Assembly: GCA_000499405.2 (NCBI GenBank)
Contig: HG738139.1
Location: 13,886,183-13,950,182 of the forward strand
Source: Onchocerca volvulus
Taxonomy: Eukaryota; Nematoda; Chromadorea; Rhabditida; Onchocercidae
Direction of reading: 5' to 3'
DNA: 64,000 nt
The position numbers and the translations under genes are program-made. Position 1 is the first letter of the stretch. Each line of letters begins with the position of its first letter. This document shows positions 25,954 through 37,970 of the stretch, in pieces. The notes below the pieces were generated by a model, which saw nothing but the letters and a program-made list of their open reading frames with translations, searched no databases and had not been told where the DNA came from.

Positions 25954-26184
25954 ATCCATTCCTCCCATATGAGTAACTTTCAAATCGATATTATTTTCTA
26001 AAATTAAAGCTTAAAAATAATGAGAACATGTTGGAGATATTTCACATTTAAACCCACAAAATTTTTTGTGCTGCTTTGTCATTGTAAATCCAAAACTTTT
26101 GTAGCACGAAAATTTCCGAAGTTGTAAAAGATTATCATATCCCTAATGGAAAATAATTCTGCTCCAAGATCTCAGAGCACCAAA

Positions 26185-28697
26185 TTACACAGCTGGAAAA
26201 GGACGTGCCCGTCTACCAGAGGCAAGCAACCAATTTTGCCTTTCCATCGACATTACATTCATCTTTGTTACTAACTGAAAGATTGCAATTTTATTCAGGC
26301 CAATATAAGTGTAATTAAACAAAAATTTCATTTGAAATCAATTTATATTTTCCTTCTTTTTCCATGGTTGATCTCTCGCTTATTTTCTCATATGCATAAT
26401 TTACTTTTTCCCTAAACTAAAAATATTTATAAAATAAAGATACTCACATCATTAAGTGTTCCACAAGTTTTGGTAAGAGCTGCCACGAGCGAAGTCATTT
26501 TTACTTCCAGACATTGCTGAAATGGTGAAAATATTTGCAAGAATTCGGAATTATTAAATTACTGAATTAAATTAAGTACTTTTTGGTTTAAATAGTTTGA
26601 GTGATTTATTGAACCTTATAGAAGAAACTTACATTTTTATATTGCTCTACGAATTTGTCGGAACCCATAACTGGTACTCGACGCACTAACTGAGCAATTT
26701 CTCGTATGATTTCTTCATCACGTGGTAATTCGCCTGTACGAACTGCCTAAAATAGTGCTTGTATAATTCCTCTATAATTAATCTTTGCATAACGGACTTT
26801 TCAACTTATAGCAATTCTAGTTTTCTAATCCTCCTTCTTTTGTTAAAATTTTTACTTGCACCTATAAAATAAAACCTTCCTTCGCCATAAAATATAAATC
26901 ATGGCATAATAAAATGTGAATTAAGCTTCGGGTGGCAAATCTATGTCAAATGATAGTCAGTAACTTGAAAGCCTCAGCAATAAAAAGATATTCTTAGAAA
27001 ACTGATGAATATGAGACACTGCTTTTACCATTATTATTTTATTTTTTGCACCATGTTCAAAATGAACACTTTCATATTTTATTAGAACTATTCTGACTTA
27101 CTCTTAAATAATCGTAAATAAGTTCCAGCCGTGACTGTAGCATATTTATGGCACCCAATTGTCCTACAATTTGTTTATTTGTTGAAGATATGGTATTTGC
27201 TGAAACAGTTGAAATCTGGGCAACATGTTCAATTCCAATACGTTCAGCTTGTTCACTGGCTAATGACCAGCTAACTGAATGCCATACTACTGAACTTGGG
27301 CCACCTTTTAAGCCAGTAGCACACACAGATTCATAGATTGCCACTGGTAACTGTAAATAGACAAATGTTCTTTGTACTCACTAGGAAAAGCATATTCTTC
27401 CAGCAAAAAAGCTAAAGACAAAAATAGTTGGAGACAAAAATGATATGAAGCAGATTATTTTAACACGTCTTCGCAGCTTCCTATGAATTTGAAACAGAGC
27501 AAAATTTTCATATATCAAGCTAACTGAGCCATTTATTGAACTTGCAATTTTTTCCATAAAAGATAAACTGAAAAAAAAAAATGTATATATATCAAGTGCT
27601 GCCAATTTCGACAATCTGAATGCGGTCCTCCAAACTCATACCTTATTGCCCGGTGGCGCTTTTGGATCAAGCTTTACTAGAATTGGTGATTCATGCATGA
27701 CGGAGAATTGCTGATGCACTTCCCAATCTGCTTCTGTTGGTTTTGTGCCTCCAATCGTATACCAACCAACGTAATCCAAATCATGAAATACTTCTTGGTC
27801 TGAAAATAAACATACAAAAATATGTCAGAAAAAATGAAGTTCGATTAGTGAAAAAATCAAAACTGAAATATTTAGTGTGCAGTGAAAGTACAGAACACAA
27901 GTCGAAATAATTAAATGTGCTAATATATTCATTTCTTATCAATTGCTATCATTGTACGAATATTAGCATAAAAAATAAGTGTGCCAATATATTCATTTCT
28001 TATTAGTTGTTATCATAGTACGAACATTAGCATAATTCAGATGAAACTTATGGAAAGCAGGAAAGGAAAAAACATATACAATATTATCTACAAATGCTAT
28101 CTTCTTGTTCATATTCTCACCAGATCTAGAATGATAAAGCTTAAATATGCACTACCCGAATATAATCAAAGATTTCGTGATTTTCATACATAAGTTGCAT
28201 TTTTGAACTCTTTTACTTAAGTCGCACTTTTTAAACTCTTTTATTTTCTGTCACCTAAAGCAGAAAACCTTACATTGCTGTTCTCTTGTAGAGAGAAAGT
28301 TTGCATCAATAACTGCATAACCCTTTCCGTCGTCACTCCATTTTACCTCGAAACTATTCATCATTTCAACATGCCTTCCAGACTGTTTTCCAAGTATTGC
28401 ACCAAAAACCTGTATTCCAAATAAATAAAATCAATGAAGTAAATAATTTCTGTTACAATAATGAACAAATAAAATTTTTTATTTTCTATAAATTGCAATT
28501 AAAATTATGATATTATTAATCAATATATAAAATGTGACCTCGAAAGATTTTCCATCATTACGCTGCGCACTTGTTCGAGTTACATGTTCCGATATATTCA
28601 TTATAACCAGTGGATGTAACGAAACAGTAATGGCGCTAATTGGCTCATTATGTCCAACCGATTTATTCTCATTCTCCGACATCGATAGATCCATCAT
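26185..28697 (-). CDS. csn-6: COP9 signalosome subunit 6
   Basis: Seven exons join in frame: 28539-28697, 28274-28409, 27642-27799, 27102-27350, 26633-26746, 26448-26516 and 26185-26274, giving 324 aa (human CSN6 is 327). The MPN domain starts at AITVSLHPLVIMNISEH (about residues 22-38) and runs through VFGAILGKQSGRHVEMMNSF and HDLDYVGWYTIGG; as expected for CSN6 it lacks the JAMM zinc ligands, so it is a structural, non-catalytic MPN subunit. The C-terminal helices (GQLGAINMLQSRLELIYDYL, TGELPRDEEIIREIAQLVRR) match CSN6 assembly helices. In the complex it pairs with CSN5, which removes NEDD8 from cullins. A further 5' exon at 29989-30166 could extend the N-terminus in frame. MIPEP follows 1.0 kb downstream on the same strand, compatible with a shared operon; that is inference. 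Confidence 0.95.
27916..28040. repeat. 64-bp direct duplication in a CSN6 intron
   Basis: TGTGCTAATATATTCATTTC at 27916 recurs as TGTGCCAATATATTCATTTC at 27980, and both copies run on to a GTACGAA-ATTAGCATAA ending. Two copies, period 64, with a handful of differences. Confidence 0.85.
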
Positions 28698-28928
28698 TAG
28701 TAAATGATTGGATGCTTAAAACAAATGAGTAAATTATACTAAAAAAATTTGATTAATAACGAATTTAAACTTGAATATATGAAATATTGAGATCAGTTCC
28801 AACGTCATTATCTTTCGTTAAGTTGTCAAGATGAAGCATTGAACCAGGTTATGCTCAATTTTTTATATACCATGTTAAGTTATCTGCAATAGCTTCTATT
28901 CCTCATTTTGACAATCTCATCATAAAAC

Positions 28929-29412
28929 CATCAATTAAAATTTAAAAACCAGTTTAAGTCATTCTATATGTGATCTTTTGAAAAACATTCAAAGCACACG
29001 AAATATTACAACAATTCCTGCAAAAGTGAAGAAGTTTCTACAAAATTTGAAATTACGGTGCATAGTTAAATCGAACTTTTAACTCATTAAACAGATACCT
29101 CACAATCTTACCTTACCAATTCGAACAAGTCATCAGAAATCAAAATAATCAAAATTAATACGGCCCCAAATAGCTACATTGCTATCTCAAATTTAAAAGA
29201 AATTTGACTGGGAAAAAAATTTTTAATCAATGATGATTTATTTTTAAGGTAGTTCAACGCTTCAAATATAGATCACCATTAATTAAAATTTAAAAACTAG
29301 TTTAAGTCATTTTATAGGATCGTATGTGATAATCTTTTCGAAAACATTCGAAGCATACGAAATATTACAATTTCTGCAAAGCAAAAGAAATTTTTCTAAG
29401 ACTTGAAATTTT
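28929..29412. repeat. Local duplication of about 130 bp (two separated copies)
   Basis: The block at 28929-29055 (TTAAAATTTAAAAACCAGTT, AAGTCATTCTAT, AACATTCAAAGCACACGAAA) recurs diverged at 29272-29412 (TTAAAATTTAAAAACTAGTT, AAGTCATTTTAT, AACATTCGAAGCATACGAAA), separated by about 220 bases. It sits in the intron or spacer upstream of CSN6 exon 28539. Confidence 0.75.
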
Positions 29413-29988
29413 AGCACAGACGGAGAAAATTATTTAAAGTGAATTATTTTGCTGAATTACAGCAAATTAACAATCGTTCTTCTTTGCTAGCCTTTTAATT
29501 ATTACCTATTTTTCTTATCTTTTTTTTTTCTGGGAAAGATAAGTGATAAGTAGCAAATGATAAATTTTTTCGAATTGAAATTCGTACTTTCGAAATATCT
29601 CTCCAATATTTTAAATCATTTTTTGAAAAACTTCCCATTTCTAAGATCTACGGAATCAGTCCGAAACGTTATCATTCTTATCAAAAAAAAAAAAATTTAA
29701 GGAAAAATAAATAAATAAGTTTTTTAAATAGTTTATTCACATACCATGCTATGTTTTATAGTACTTTAAATATCAAAAAATAATAAAAGTATACAAATTA
29801 GGTTACTTCTTCGAAAATTCAAATTGAACTATTTTGAAATTTAATTATCACATTAATTGAATAATTTTATTCCTAAATTCAAGTTATTAAGTATATTCTT
29901 TCTGGATCATATAATTTATGCAATCCTTTCATAGTTTATCTATTTTATTTGAAATTTTTCGATTTGAAATGAACAAAAGCACATTTAC

Positions 29989-30166
29989 CATTTGTTTTCT
30001 TCCTCTTCTTTCCTAATCTTTGATCTTCCTTTTCCTTGTTAGATACTTCGTTCCGTTCATCTACGGTTCCAAGCAATTTTTCATTCCGAATAGTTCGTAC
30101 TTTCAAATTTTTTTTTCCTGCTTCTATCGATGGAAAATTGCCAATTTGTTTATTCATATTTTTCAA
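29989..30166 (-). CDS. Possible 5' exon of CSN6 (lysine-rich N-terminal extension)
   Basis: A minus-strand reading frame starts with ATG at 30166 and runs 59 codons plus one base to a GTAAAT donor (29983-29988). Spliced to an acceptor TTTTAAG at 28715-28721, it joins phase-correctly to the codons just upstream of the CSN6 ATG (reading TNASNHLLMMDLSMS across the junction). The encoded segment is basic and charged (KEKEDQRLGKKRKKTN). CSN6 homologues usually begin near the MPN domain, so the extension could be an alternative start, a UTR exon, or chance. Confidence 0.35.
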
Positions 30167-31261
30167 GTTTATTTATTCCTGAAAATATGCGTGAATGGAT
30201 TTTCCGATCTTTGATTCTCTTAGTTATCGGAAATCGATGAATTGAAATTTGAAATTTGAAATATCAAGAGAATATTATTATACGGAATATTAACATTATG
30301 TGTTTTTATATTGTAAGAATGACCTCAACTGTAAGAATAAATGTAATAAAGGTAGAAATTGGTCAAAATCGATTTATCACGATGACCTCTTATGACCTGC
30401 TATGACCTATGTCTTAACAGAAGTTATGTGATTGTTAAAGTCTTACAGATTTTCCTGATCGAGTCCTTTTTCAAAAATTTGTGGCTTTTATTTCGAAATA
30501 ATTTAATTTTTTTTTTTCTCAAATTTCATTTTTTATTGTTTTGATGAATTTTCGATTACAAAAGAAAAAGAATTGAATGAAATGTGAAATGTTTGATTTT
30601 CAAGTTCGAGAGCTCAAATTGTGATCTTTGAACTCGAGAACCAAAAAATGGATATATTCATCATCTCGTTGGAATATTTACATCTGACATAAGCGATAGG
30701 AAAGATCAAAGATTTGTTTTTCGATTTAGAGTGGAAAAAAAAAAAAAAAAAAAAAGCAAATGATGATGAAAAAAAATCTTTACAATCTTAAATTGAAGTA
30801 ATTTTTGTCACGAATTTTCAAAAAATGCTAATAAATAATTAACTTCTAATGCTTTTTGATCGATAACAACATTCATATTACATTGGAAATCAAAAATTAA
30901 ATTACTGTTTTTTTTTCTTTTTTAAATCTTTCAGAACTTTCATTTTTGGTAACATTAAACGAATGATATGTACACAACAATACAGACGAAAGGAATTAAA
31001 TTAAAAAAAAAAAAAAAATTTAAAGATAAGTTATGAAATACTTTTGTTTACAAATTTTTTTTCTTTGCTTCTGATTTTTATGTAAACAACAAAAATCAGA
31101 AAAACGAACTGAATACATACACATATCTAGCAACAATCATTAGTATGCAATAATTGTTCAATATTTTTAATCAAAAATTTTTCTGTCATTTTTTTTTCGA
31201 TTTCGAATTAACATTTCGGTATTTATGTAATATTGAATAATATAATTAGTGAAGTATTTTG

Positions 31262-31605
31262 GATGCTATTATCAGCTAAATTAATATCAACTATTTGACT
31301 AATTAGGTGATAATTAATGAATAATAATGATCAAATCATTTCTAATTTCTAAAGTTATTCGCTAATCAAATATTATCAGCTTAATTAGTACCAAATAAAT
31401 GTTAATTAGCTGATAACTAATAAATAATAATGATCAAATCACTTCTAATTTCTGTTATCATTCCTAACTTTTTATCAAATTAACTTCTAACTTTTATTTG
31501 TTATAAAGTTATTTACCAATCCGATATTACCAGCTAAATTAGTATCAAATAAATGTTAATTAGCTGATAACTAATAAATATTAATGATCAAATCATTTCT
31601 AATTT
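31262..31605. repeat. Three diverged copies of a palindromic unit
   Basis: Three blocks near 31268, 31373 and 31525 share a core that begins TTATCAGCT(A/T)AATTAGTA and ends TTAATTAGCTGATAACTAAT, followed by AATGATCAAATCA(T/C)TTCTAA. The two core ends are reverse complements (TTATCAGCTAA / TTAGCTGATAA), so each unit is itself an inverted repeat. Confidence 0.75.
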
Positions 31606-31611
31606 AATTTT

Positions 31612-31676
31612 ATTTCACTCCGTTGATTAGTAAATAACCTTATGCAAAAAGTATTTACTAATTAATGGAGTGAAAT
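31612..31676. repeat. Inverted repeat, 25-base arms
   Basis: The arm at 31612-31636 (starts ATTTCACTCCGTTGATTAG) pairs with 31652-31676 (starts TATTTACTAATTAATGGAG) with two mismatches and a 15-base loop. It follows directly on the palindromic repeat units and could be the end of a small MITE-like element. Confidence 0.8.
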
Positions 31677-32969
31677 TTACTGAAACAAACTATTTATTGA
31701 TTTTTAAATTAATCAAATATTTGAATTTGTTTTAAAATTGAAATCTTCTCTGGTACTATTAATTTATAACATGAAAAAGTAATATTAGTAAAACCTATTT
31801 CCATTTTCGATTTTTTTTTTCAATTTATTGTTTTATCAGTTTTTTCTCAGCTTATCATCAATTTCTAACAGTACACTGATCGAATATGCAAAAAAGAGCG
31901 ATACGATCTATTGACTAGATTGAAAAGTTATCATTATCAGAAGAAAGAAGCAAACTTTCTTCTCTTATCTTTCTAATAATAGAATTCAGTTGATAAAATT
32001 TAGAGATGAATTAAGACATTTCGAGAAATGAAAATCTGGAAATGATTATTAAGTGATAACATTGTCTGATTAATTCTGCCCGTAGAAAGATAAGATAAGA
32101 AGAGAATTTCGAAGAATTGGATTTGCAAGTATCATTATTAGTATTTTGGAAGTTATCAATCGATATTGAGGTTCATTTCGCTTTACTTATCTCGTTTTTA
32201 GTTTGAAACTTTAAAAAAAAGAAAAAAAAGCATCATTTTTTGAGACTAAAATCGGTTAAAAATTTTAGAATTTTTTACTTGAATATTTAAAATTTATTGA
32301 TCATTCATGCAAATATATCTCTTCATGAAATAACAATAGCACTAATTAGTATGTACTTCATCACTAACTGATAATTCAATTTTTTTTTTCTTTTTTTGCG
32401 AATTATTGCGATTTTTTTTTTTAATTTCTAACGATAAGAATGCAAATTTATTTCTAACAAAATTTAAATAATAATTCTATGCATTTTTCAAATTATTATT
32501 ATTTCTTCTATTAATTGATTACTAGTGAGATGCTTTTTAAAGCAAATTATAAATTAACCTGATTGAAGTATTTAACGAGAGGAAATTATTTATTTGATTG
32601 ATTAAAAATTAAATAATATAAATTTAGACATGTTTTATTTCAAAAATTTTTGAATACCATTATTCATTACACAATTCTTTCATAATAGAAAATTTGTCAT
32701 TCTAGTCTTATCAGTAATGATAAATTGTGATAAATGATGTATTCGTAAATTTGAATTAAATTCATTTCTATTTTTGAACAAATTACACAACGGAAAAATA
32801 ATAGTGAATAATTATAATAATCTAAATAATAATAATAATCTAAACTATATTTTTTAATCCTTAGCTAAAAGTAATAATTTGAATAAAGATATATAACACT
32901 GAAAACACATGGAAATCGATTTTAACTTATTAAATAAGTAACATATGTAACTAACTTGTTCGATTTTTT

Positions 32970-33070
32970 TCAAATCTATTTTATTAGCAACTTTTGCGAA
33001 TTTCACGTTTATTTTATTAGCAACTTTTGCGAATTTCAAATCTATTTTGTTAGCAACTTTTGCGAATTCT
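32970..33070. repeat. 33-bp tandem repeat, three copies
   Basis: The unit containing ATTTTATTAGCAACTTTTGC repeats with starts near 32978, 33011 and 33044. A two-copy, 41-base repeat (CTTTATTCAA...GAGCAAATTTTGAA) follows at about 33104-33184. Confidence 0.85.
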
Positions 33071-34844
33071 CTACCTATTTACCTATCTTTCTTTAATTTC
33101 AGTCTTTATTCAATTTTGTTTATGAGCAAATTTTGAATTTTAGCCTTTATTCAATCTTGTTTACGAGCAAATCTTGAATCTAATTGGCTTATCACATCAA
33201 AGATTTTGCATAATTTGCATTTTCATCTCTTCTAATCATTCAATGCTTCCTTTCAAGCATTTATTTGGCTATTATTCGTTTCTCATTAAATGCTTTTGTT
33301 TACAACAAATTTATTTCATTTGTTTTCAATAAGGCTCATATTTTATTTTCTAGAATTATCTCTGAAATCAATCATCAATGCAAAAAATATTTTAGCATAA
33401 CTTTTCTTTTTTTTTTTTTTTTCTCTAATTGGTTGCGAATTGATCTTGTAATATGAAAAAAAAAAAATCTTTTCACTTTTTTTTTTTTTAAATTGCTCAA
33501 AATATTTAGCTAAGAATTGTTATTTTTCGTTAGCCTAACGAAAAGACTTATTATTTTTAAAATTTTTTTTAAAACTTTTGAGTGTTTGTTATCTTTTGTT
33601 ACAATATCTAGCCAATTATTCGCAATCTTGCAACCAAAGCTTCGATAATTTTGTTTATGCGAAGAGTTAAATTCAAAAAAAAAAAAAAAAAAAAAGAGTA
33701 ATGGACGAAAAGTAAAATGGATCAGTAATATCAGTAAGATGTTAGCATAATCGATAATATCAGCGAGATATGATAATATTTGATATTTTCAAGCAAAAAA
33801 AACTTTCAGCTGATATGTCTGATTATCAGTTGGCATTAATTGCATTTGATTTTGACCCTTTTAATTTTTAATTAGACTAATTGTATTTTGTAAATTGTTT
33901 AATTTGCTTGTCAAAATTTTGTTTAAATTACTTGAATCTTGTCAAAATGAAGTTACTTAAATTTTTACAAATAAAAAACAATTTGAATTCTTCGCTAACA
34001 GTTACGGAAAATATTTCTGTGTTTTGATGAATTTATTTGTTAATTGTTTTCGATTTCTTTACAAATTAAAAATCAACTTTAAAGCTTCTCTATTCATCAT
34101 TTTTGATATCAAATTCTAAATCGTTTTGATCTTTCAAAGTTTATTTGAGAATTAAATTCTCATTTGTTGATAATTCTTTCGAATCTTTAGATTAATACGA
34201 GAATTTGTCGTACAAAGAGTGATCATTGCATGAAATAGTAGAAACGATAAATGAAAACTTTAAAAACTATTTTAATTAAAAAAGAAAAGTTGCAAATAGG
34301 TCATAAATCAATTTGCTACTCTTTGATCTGTCAATAGAGTAAAATTTTCGAAGTTTTTAAGTAGTCTAAAAATTAATTCAAAATAAAAGTACTTGAAAAT
34401 CTCTTAAATAAGTTTTTTTTTTTGTTTTTTTTGTTTTTGAGACATCAACTATCAAGAGTATAGATTGTTGACATCTTTTGTAAACATTAAATTTCAATCA
34501 GATTAATTTCAAATTTTGCAAACATTAAATTTCAATCAGATTATATTTAAATTTTCTTTCAACTCCTAAATTATTTACAAATTTTTACTCTTCAAATTTA
34601 AATGACTGCAACAGATTCCGACAATATTTTGATGTTTGAACAGTTCAAAATAATTAAAAAATATTTGTACACAATTGCTTTCGTTAGATGTAAAAATGCA
34701 GTTTTACTGGTAATAGTAATTCATCAATTATCAATTATCAAATGATCATTCTCTCGCTTCATTATCAATTAATAGTTAAAAAATTTGTTATTAATTAATT
34801 CTTGGCAAAAACAAAAAAAAAAAAAAGAATAAATCAAACTTTGT

Positions 34845-35060
34845 TTTTGCGAAGTTTATCGAACGCTTTATTTTTTTTTTTGCGAAGTTCATCGAACGCT
34901 TTATTCTTTTTGCGAAATTTATCGAACGCTTTATTTTTTTGCGAAGTTTATCAATCGTTTTATTTTTTTTTTGCGAAGTTTATCGATCGTTTTTTTTTTT
35001 TTTGCGAAGTTTATCGAACACTTAATTTTTCTCACAAAGTTTATTGAACTCTTTATTATT
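34845..35060. repeat. Minisatellite of about 32 bp, six or seven copies
   Basis: The repeated phrase is TTTGCGAAGTTTATCGAACG followed by CTTTATTTT of variable T-run length; the later copies drift (TCAATCGTTTTA, TCGATCG, CACAAAGTTTATTGAACTC). Confidence 0.9.
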
Positions 35061-35819
35061 TTATTTTTTCGTTTTTTATCAATATAGAAGTAGATAAACG
35101 AAGTTCTTCCAGAAAAAATTCTTCTTTTGCACATGCACAACCTGTTAGTGTCATCTATTCTCATTAAACTGTTTTCAAAGATCGAAGAATGATGATTTCT
35201 GGGTTTGATGATCTAACAATCATAAATTGGAAAATCGTTATTTCGTGCTCAACAAGAATTTAGAAGAATCAATTTTTTTTTTTTTCTGAATTAAAATAGA
35301 TGAAAATTCCATCACTCACAGTCTTTTAAGATTAATCTAGCAATAACTAATCATGTAAATTTAATATATTATCTGATAATTAATGAAAACAGCGCTTTTG
35401 TCGCAGCAAATTCGCCGACTTCTCTAATACTGCGAATTCCTTTTTTTCGCTTTTTTTTTTTGGCATTTTTACAAATAGCCAAAAGGTAAGTACAGCTGCT
35501 CTTTTCATCAAATATTTCTCTTTTAAACTGAAATTTCACAACATTTTCAAGAGTTAACCAAATCATCGTCAGACGATATGCTATAGTGTTTTTCTTCTTC
35601 TTTTTTTGCTAACAATTTCCAATGAAATTGATCGGTGGAATAAATTTGAAAGATAAAATGAAAAGGTTTACAGGTAGAATTATTAGAAGATATCTTGAAA
35701 AGATTTATACGTGTAATTGTTAAACGTGTAATTTTGTTTCACGTTTTTTTCAACTATCTGTAATGTAGTTTTGACGTGAAATTCGTTTATCGCAATTATT
35801 TTTTTTTTTTTGAGAAATA

Positions 35820-36150
35820 CTTTATCGGATTCCTTTTTAAAAACTATTATTTTGTCACATTCGTCCTTGAAAACTACCATTTTATCAGAATTCTCTCAGA
35901 AAATTATCATTTTATCAGATTTTTTTTAGAAAATTATTATTTGATCAGATTATTCTTAGAAAATTATTATTTTAACAGATTCTTTGTAAAAATAACTTTT
36001 ATCAGATTTAAGATTCTTCTATTGCTTTGCCAAATTTTTCTTAGAAAGCTATTACTTTTTAGATAGTTTATAAGAAACAAACTACTAATTTTTGATTCTT
36101 CATAGGAAACTAACTACTTTATCAGATTCTTTTTTAAAAACTATTAATTA
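35820..36150. repeat. Minisatellite of about 32-36 bp
   Basis: The phrase TTTATCAGATT(C/T)TTTTTAGAAAA with CTATTATTT or TTATTATTT recurs about eight to ten times with drift. Confidence 0.8.
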
Positions 36151-36649
36151 TTTTGCTCCTAAAATTAATGTATTTGAAAATTATTCTTATCAATCATTGA
36201 TTGGAAAAAAAATAATTTATCCCAAAATAGAAATTCATTTGATTAATTAGTAATTATTCATTGTATTTTTTTTTTTTTTTTTTTAAATAGTGATGCACGA
36301 ATATTTAATGAAAATGATTGAATTTGAATTCGATATAAGTAAAAGAATAACCTAAAAAAAAATACACACAATTAATTAAATCAATTAATTAAATATGAGA
36401 TCTTCTTATGGTGTGATAACGAATGATAAGGAATTTTGCTTCTTTATCATTGTTGATATCATTTTAATCAAACTTGTTTGTCTTTTTCTCCATTCTTTTC
36501 AAACAATACCGAAATAACAAAAAAAAAAAAAAAAAATTGTTACAGCATTGATAAATGAGAAAACAGGAATTGAACTTTTCCAAAAATGAAAACACATTGA
36601 ACTTTGTAAGTGGAACAATTTCCTCTTTAAAAGTACTTCACCTATGAAA

Positions 36650-36930
36650 TTTTTTCAGTTCCTTTTTTTTGTTCTATTCTATTCTTCGAGAGCTTTTTTA
36701 TATATGAATCTATTTTTCAGTACCTTTTTTTTTGTACTTCTTTTTTTTCCATGCTGTTCTTCGGGAATATTTATATATATATTTTTTCAATATCTTTTTT
36801 TTGTATTTCTTTTTTTTTCTATTCTGTTCTTTGGGAATATTTCTATATATTTTTTTTCGATATCTTTTTTTGCATTTCTTTTTTTTCTATTCTATTCTTC
36901 AGGAATATTTATAATATAAATCTATTTCCT
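36650..36930. repeat. Tandem repeat of about 68 bp, four copies
   Basis: The unit carries TTTTCTATTCT(A/G)TTCTTC, GGGAATATTTATATATA and CAATATCTTTTTTTT. Reading frames in it give phenylalanine-rich, membrane-like strings that I take to be artefacts of the repeat. Confidence 0.85.
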
Positions 36931-37970
36931 ACAAATAATTTTGCATTTATGCAATGAAATAATTTTCACATTAATTATAAGTAAATTGATAAAATTTGAA
37001 ACAAAAATTACTTTATAAATTAATTAATTTCCTTTTCAATTTATTGTTCATTTATTTTATGTTAGTGAATTGTTCGTTTCTTTATGCTTTCCGAGAAATC
37101 TTTCCACATTTTTTTTCGACATTTATTTTTGCCATCGAATGACATTTCATGATAAATGATCAAGCTGTGCTCTTTAAATAAATAAATTAATTAATTATTG
37201 ATTATTTCAGTTTTTTTTTCCTTTGAAAAGTTTTCGTACTTTTAAATTTTTTCCGATAAACTTGAAATTTTCATTTCTTTTCGTTTTATATTTTCCAACC
37301 AATTTTTTTGGATAAAAAGACCCAAACATTCTTCAATGTTCCATTGATTTCTTCTAATTTATCATCGGAATTGGATGAAAGAAGAACAGATCTTTCTGTA
37401 TTTTATTTAATATTATTGAATGCTTCATTTTATTATATATTACAGGCTTATCTAACAAATTTTTCAAAATAATTCATTAATTCTTGGATTAATCGGAAAA
37501 ATCAACCAGGTTAATCTTTGCTCTTCGAACAATCTTTGCTCTTTTCATTGCATCGAACTGACAAAGGAGTAAAAAATTCTTCGATAATCCTGCTTTTAAT
37601 CTAAGCTTGTTATTTCGTCGAAAAATAAATTTGTAAATAAAAATTATTCGATATTTGTTTTCAAATTTTCGAAACCTTTCATTTGATATATCATTTAAGA
37701 CGGACAGAAATCTATAAAAAAATTCTTGAATTGTTAAAGAATTCTTTTTTTTTTTTCAATTTCATTTCTTTTTTGTATTATTTTCGCAAATCAAAAAAAT
37801 ATTTCAATCATTTAATCATTTCAAATGATTGGCTAATTAGACATCATTATCATCATCGATAGATCAATATCGATTTATTTTATTAGCCTTCAAAATTGTT
37901 AAATTTAAGATGAATTTCATTATGCTCTCTTTTTCGATTATCAATATGACAAGCTGTTTTCGATCAATTC

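Larger units (their letters stand above)
30167..37970. other. 7.8-kb gene-free region packed with poly(T/A) and minisatellites
   Basis: No exon is supported in this long gap between the divergent CSN6 and glutamine synthetase genes. It contains several separate short tandem arrays (31262-31605, 32970-33070, 33104-33184, 34845-35060, 35820-36150, 36650-36930), a long imperfect hairpin at 31612-31676, and many T runs of 9-20 bases. Open frames here translate to phenylalanine- or lysine-rich strings produced by the repeats. The promoters of both flanking genes must lie at its edges. Confidence 0.7.

Noticed and set aside
32854..33039. Lysine-rich ORF with an 11-residue repeat (KFAKVANKI)
   Set aside because: It is generated by the 33-bp tandem repeat; there is no start context, no domain and no splice partner.
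34802..35164. Phenylalanine- or lysine-rich ORFs on both strands
   Set aside because: They are produced by a minisatellite with long T runs.
36644..36957. Membrane-like, phenylalanine-rich ORFs in three frames
   Set aside because: All three frames are open because of the T-rich 68-bp repeat; coding would not be expected in all frames at once.
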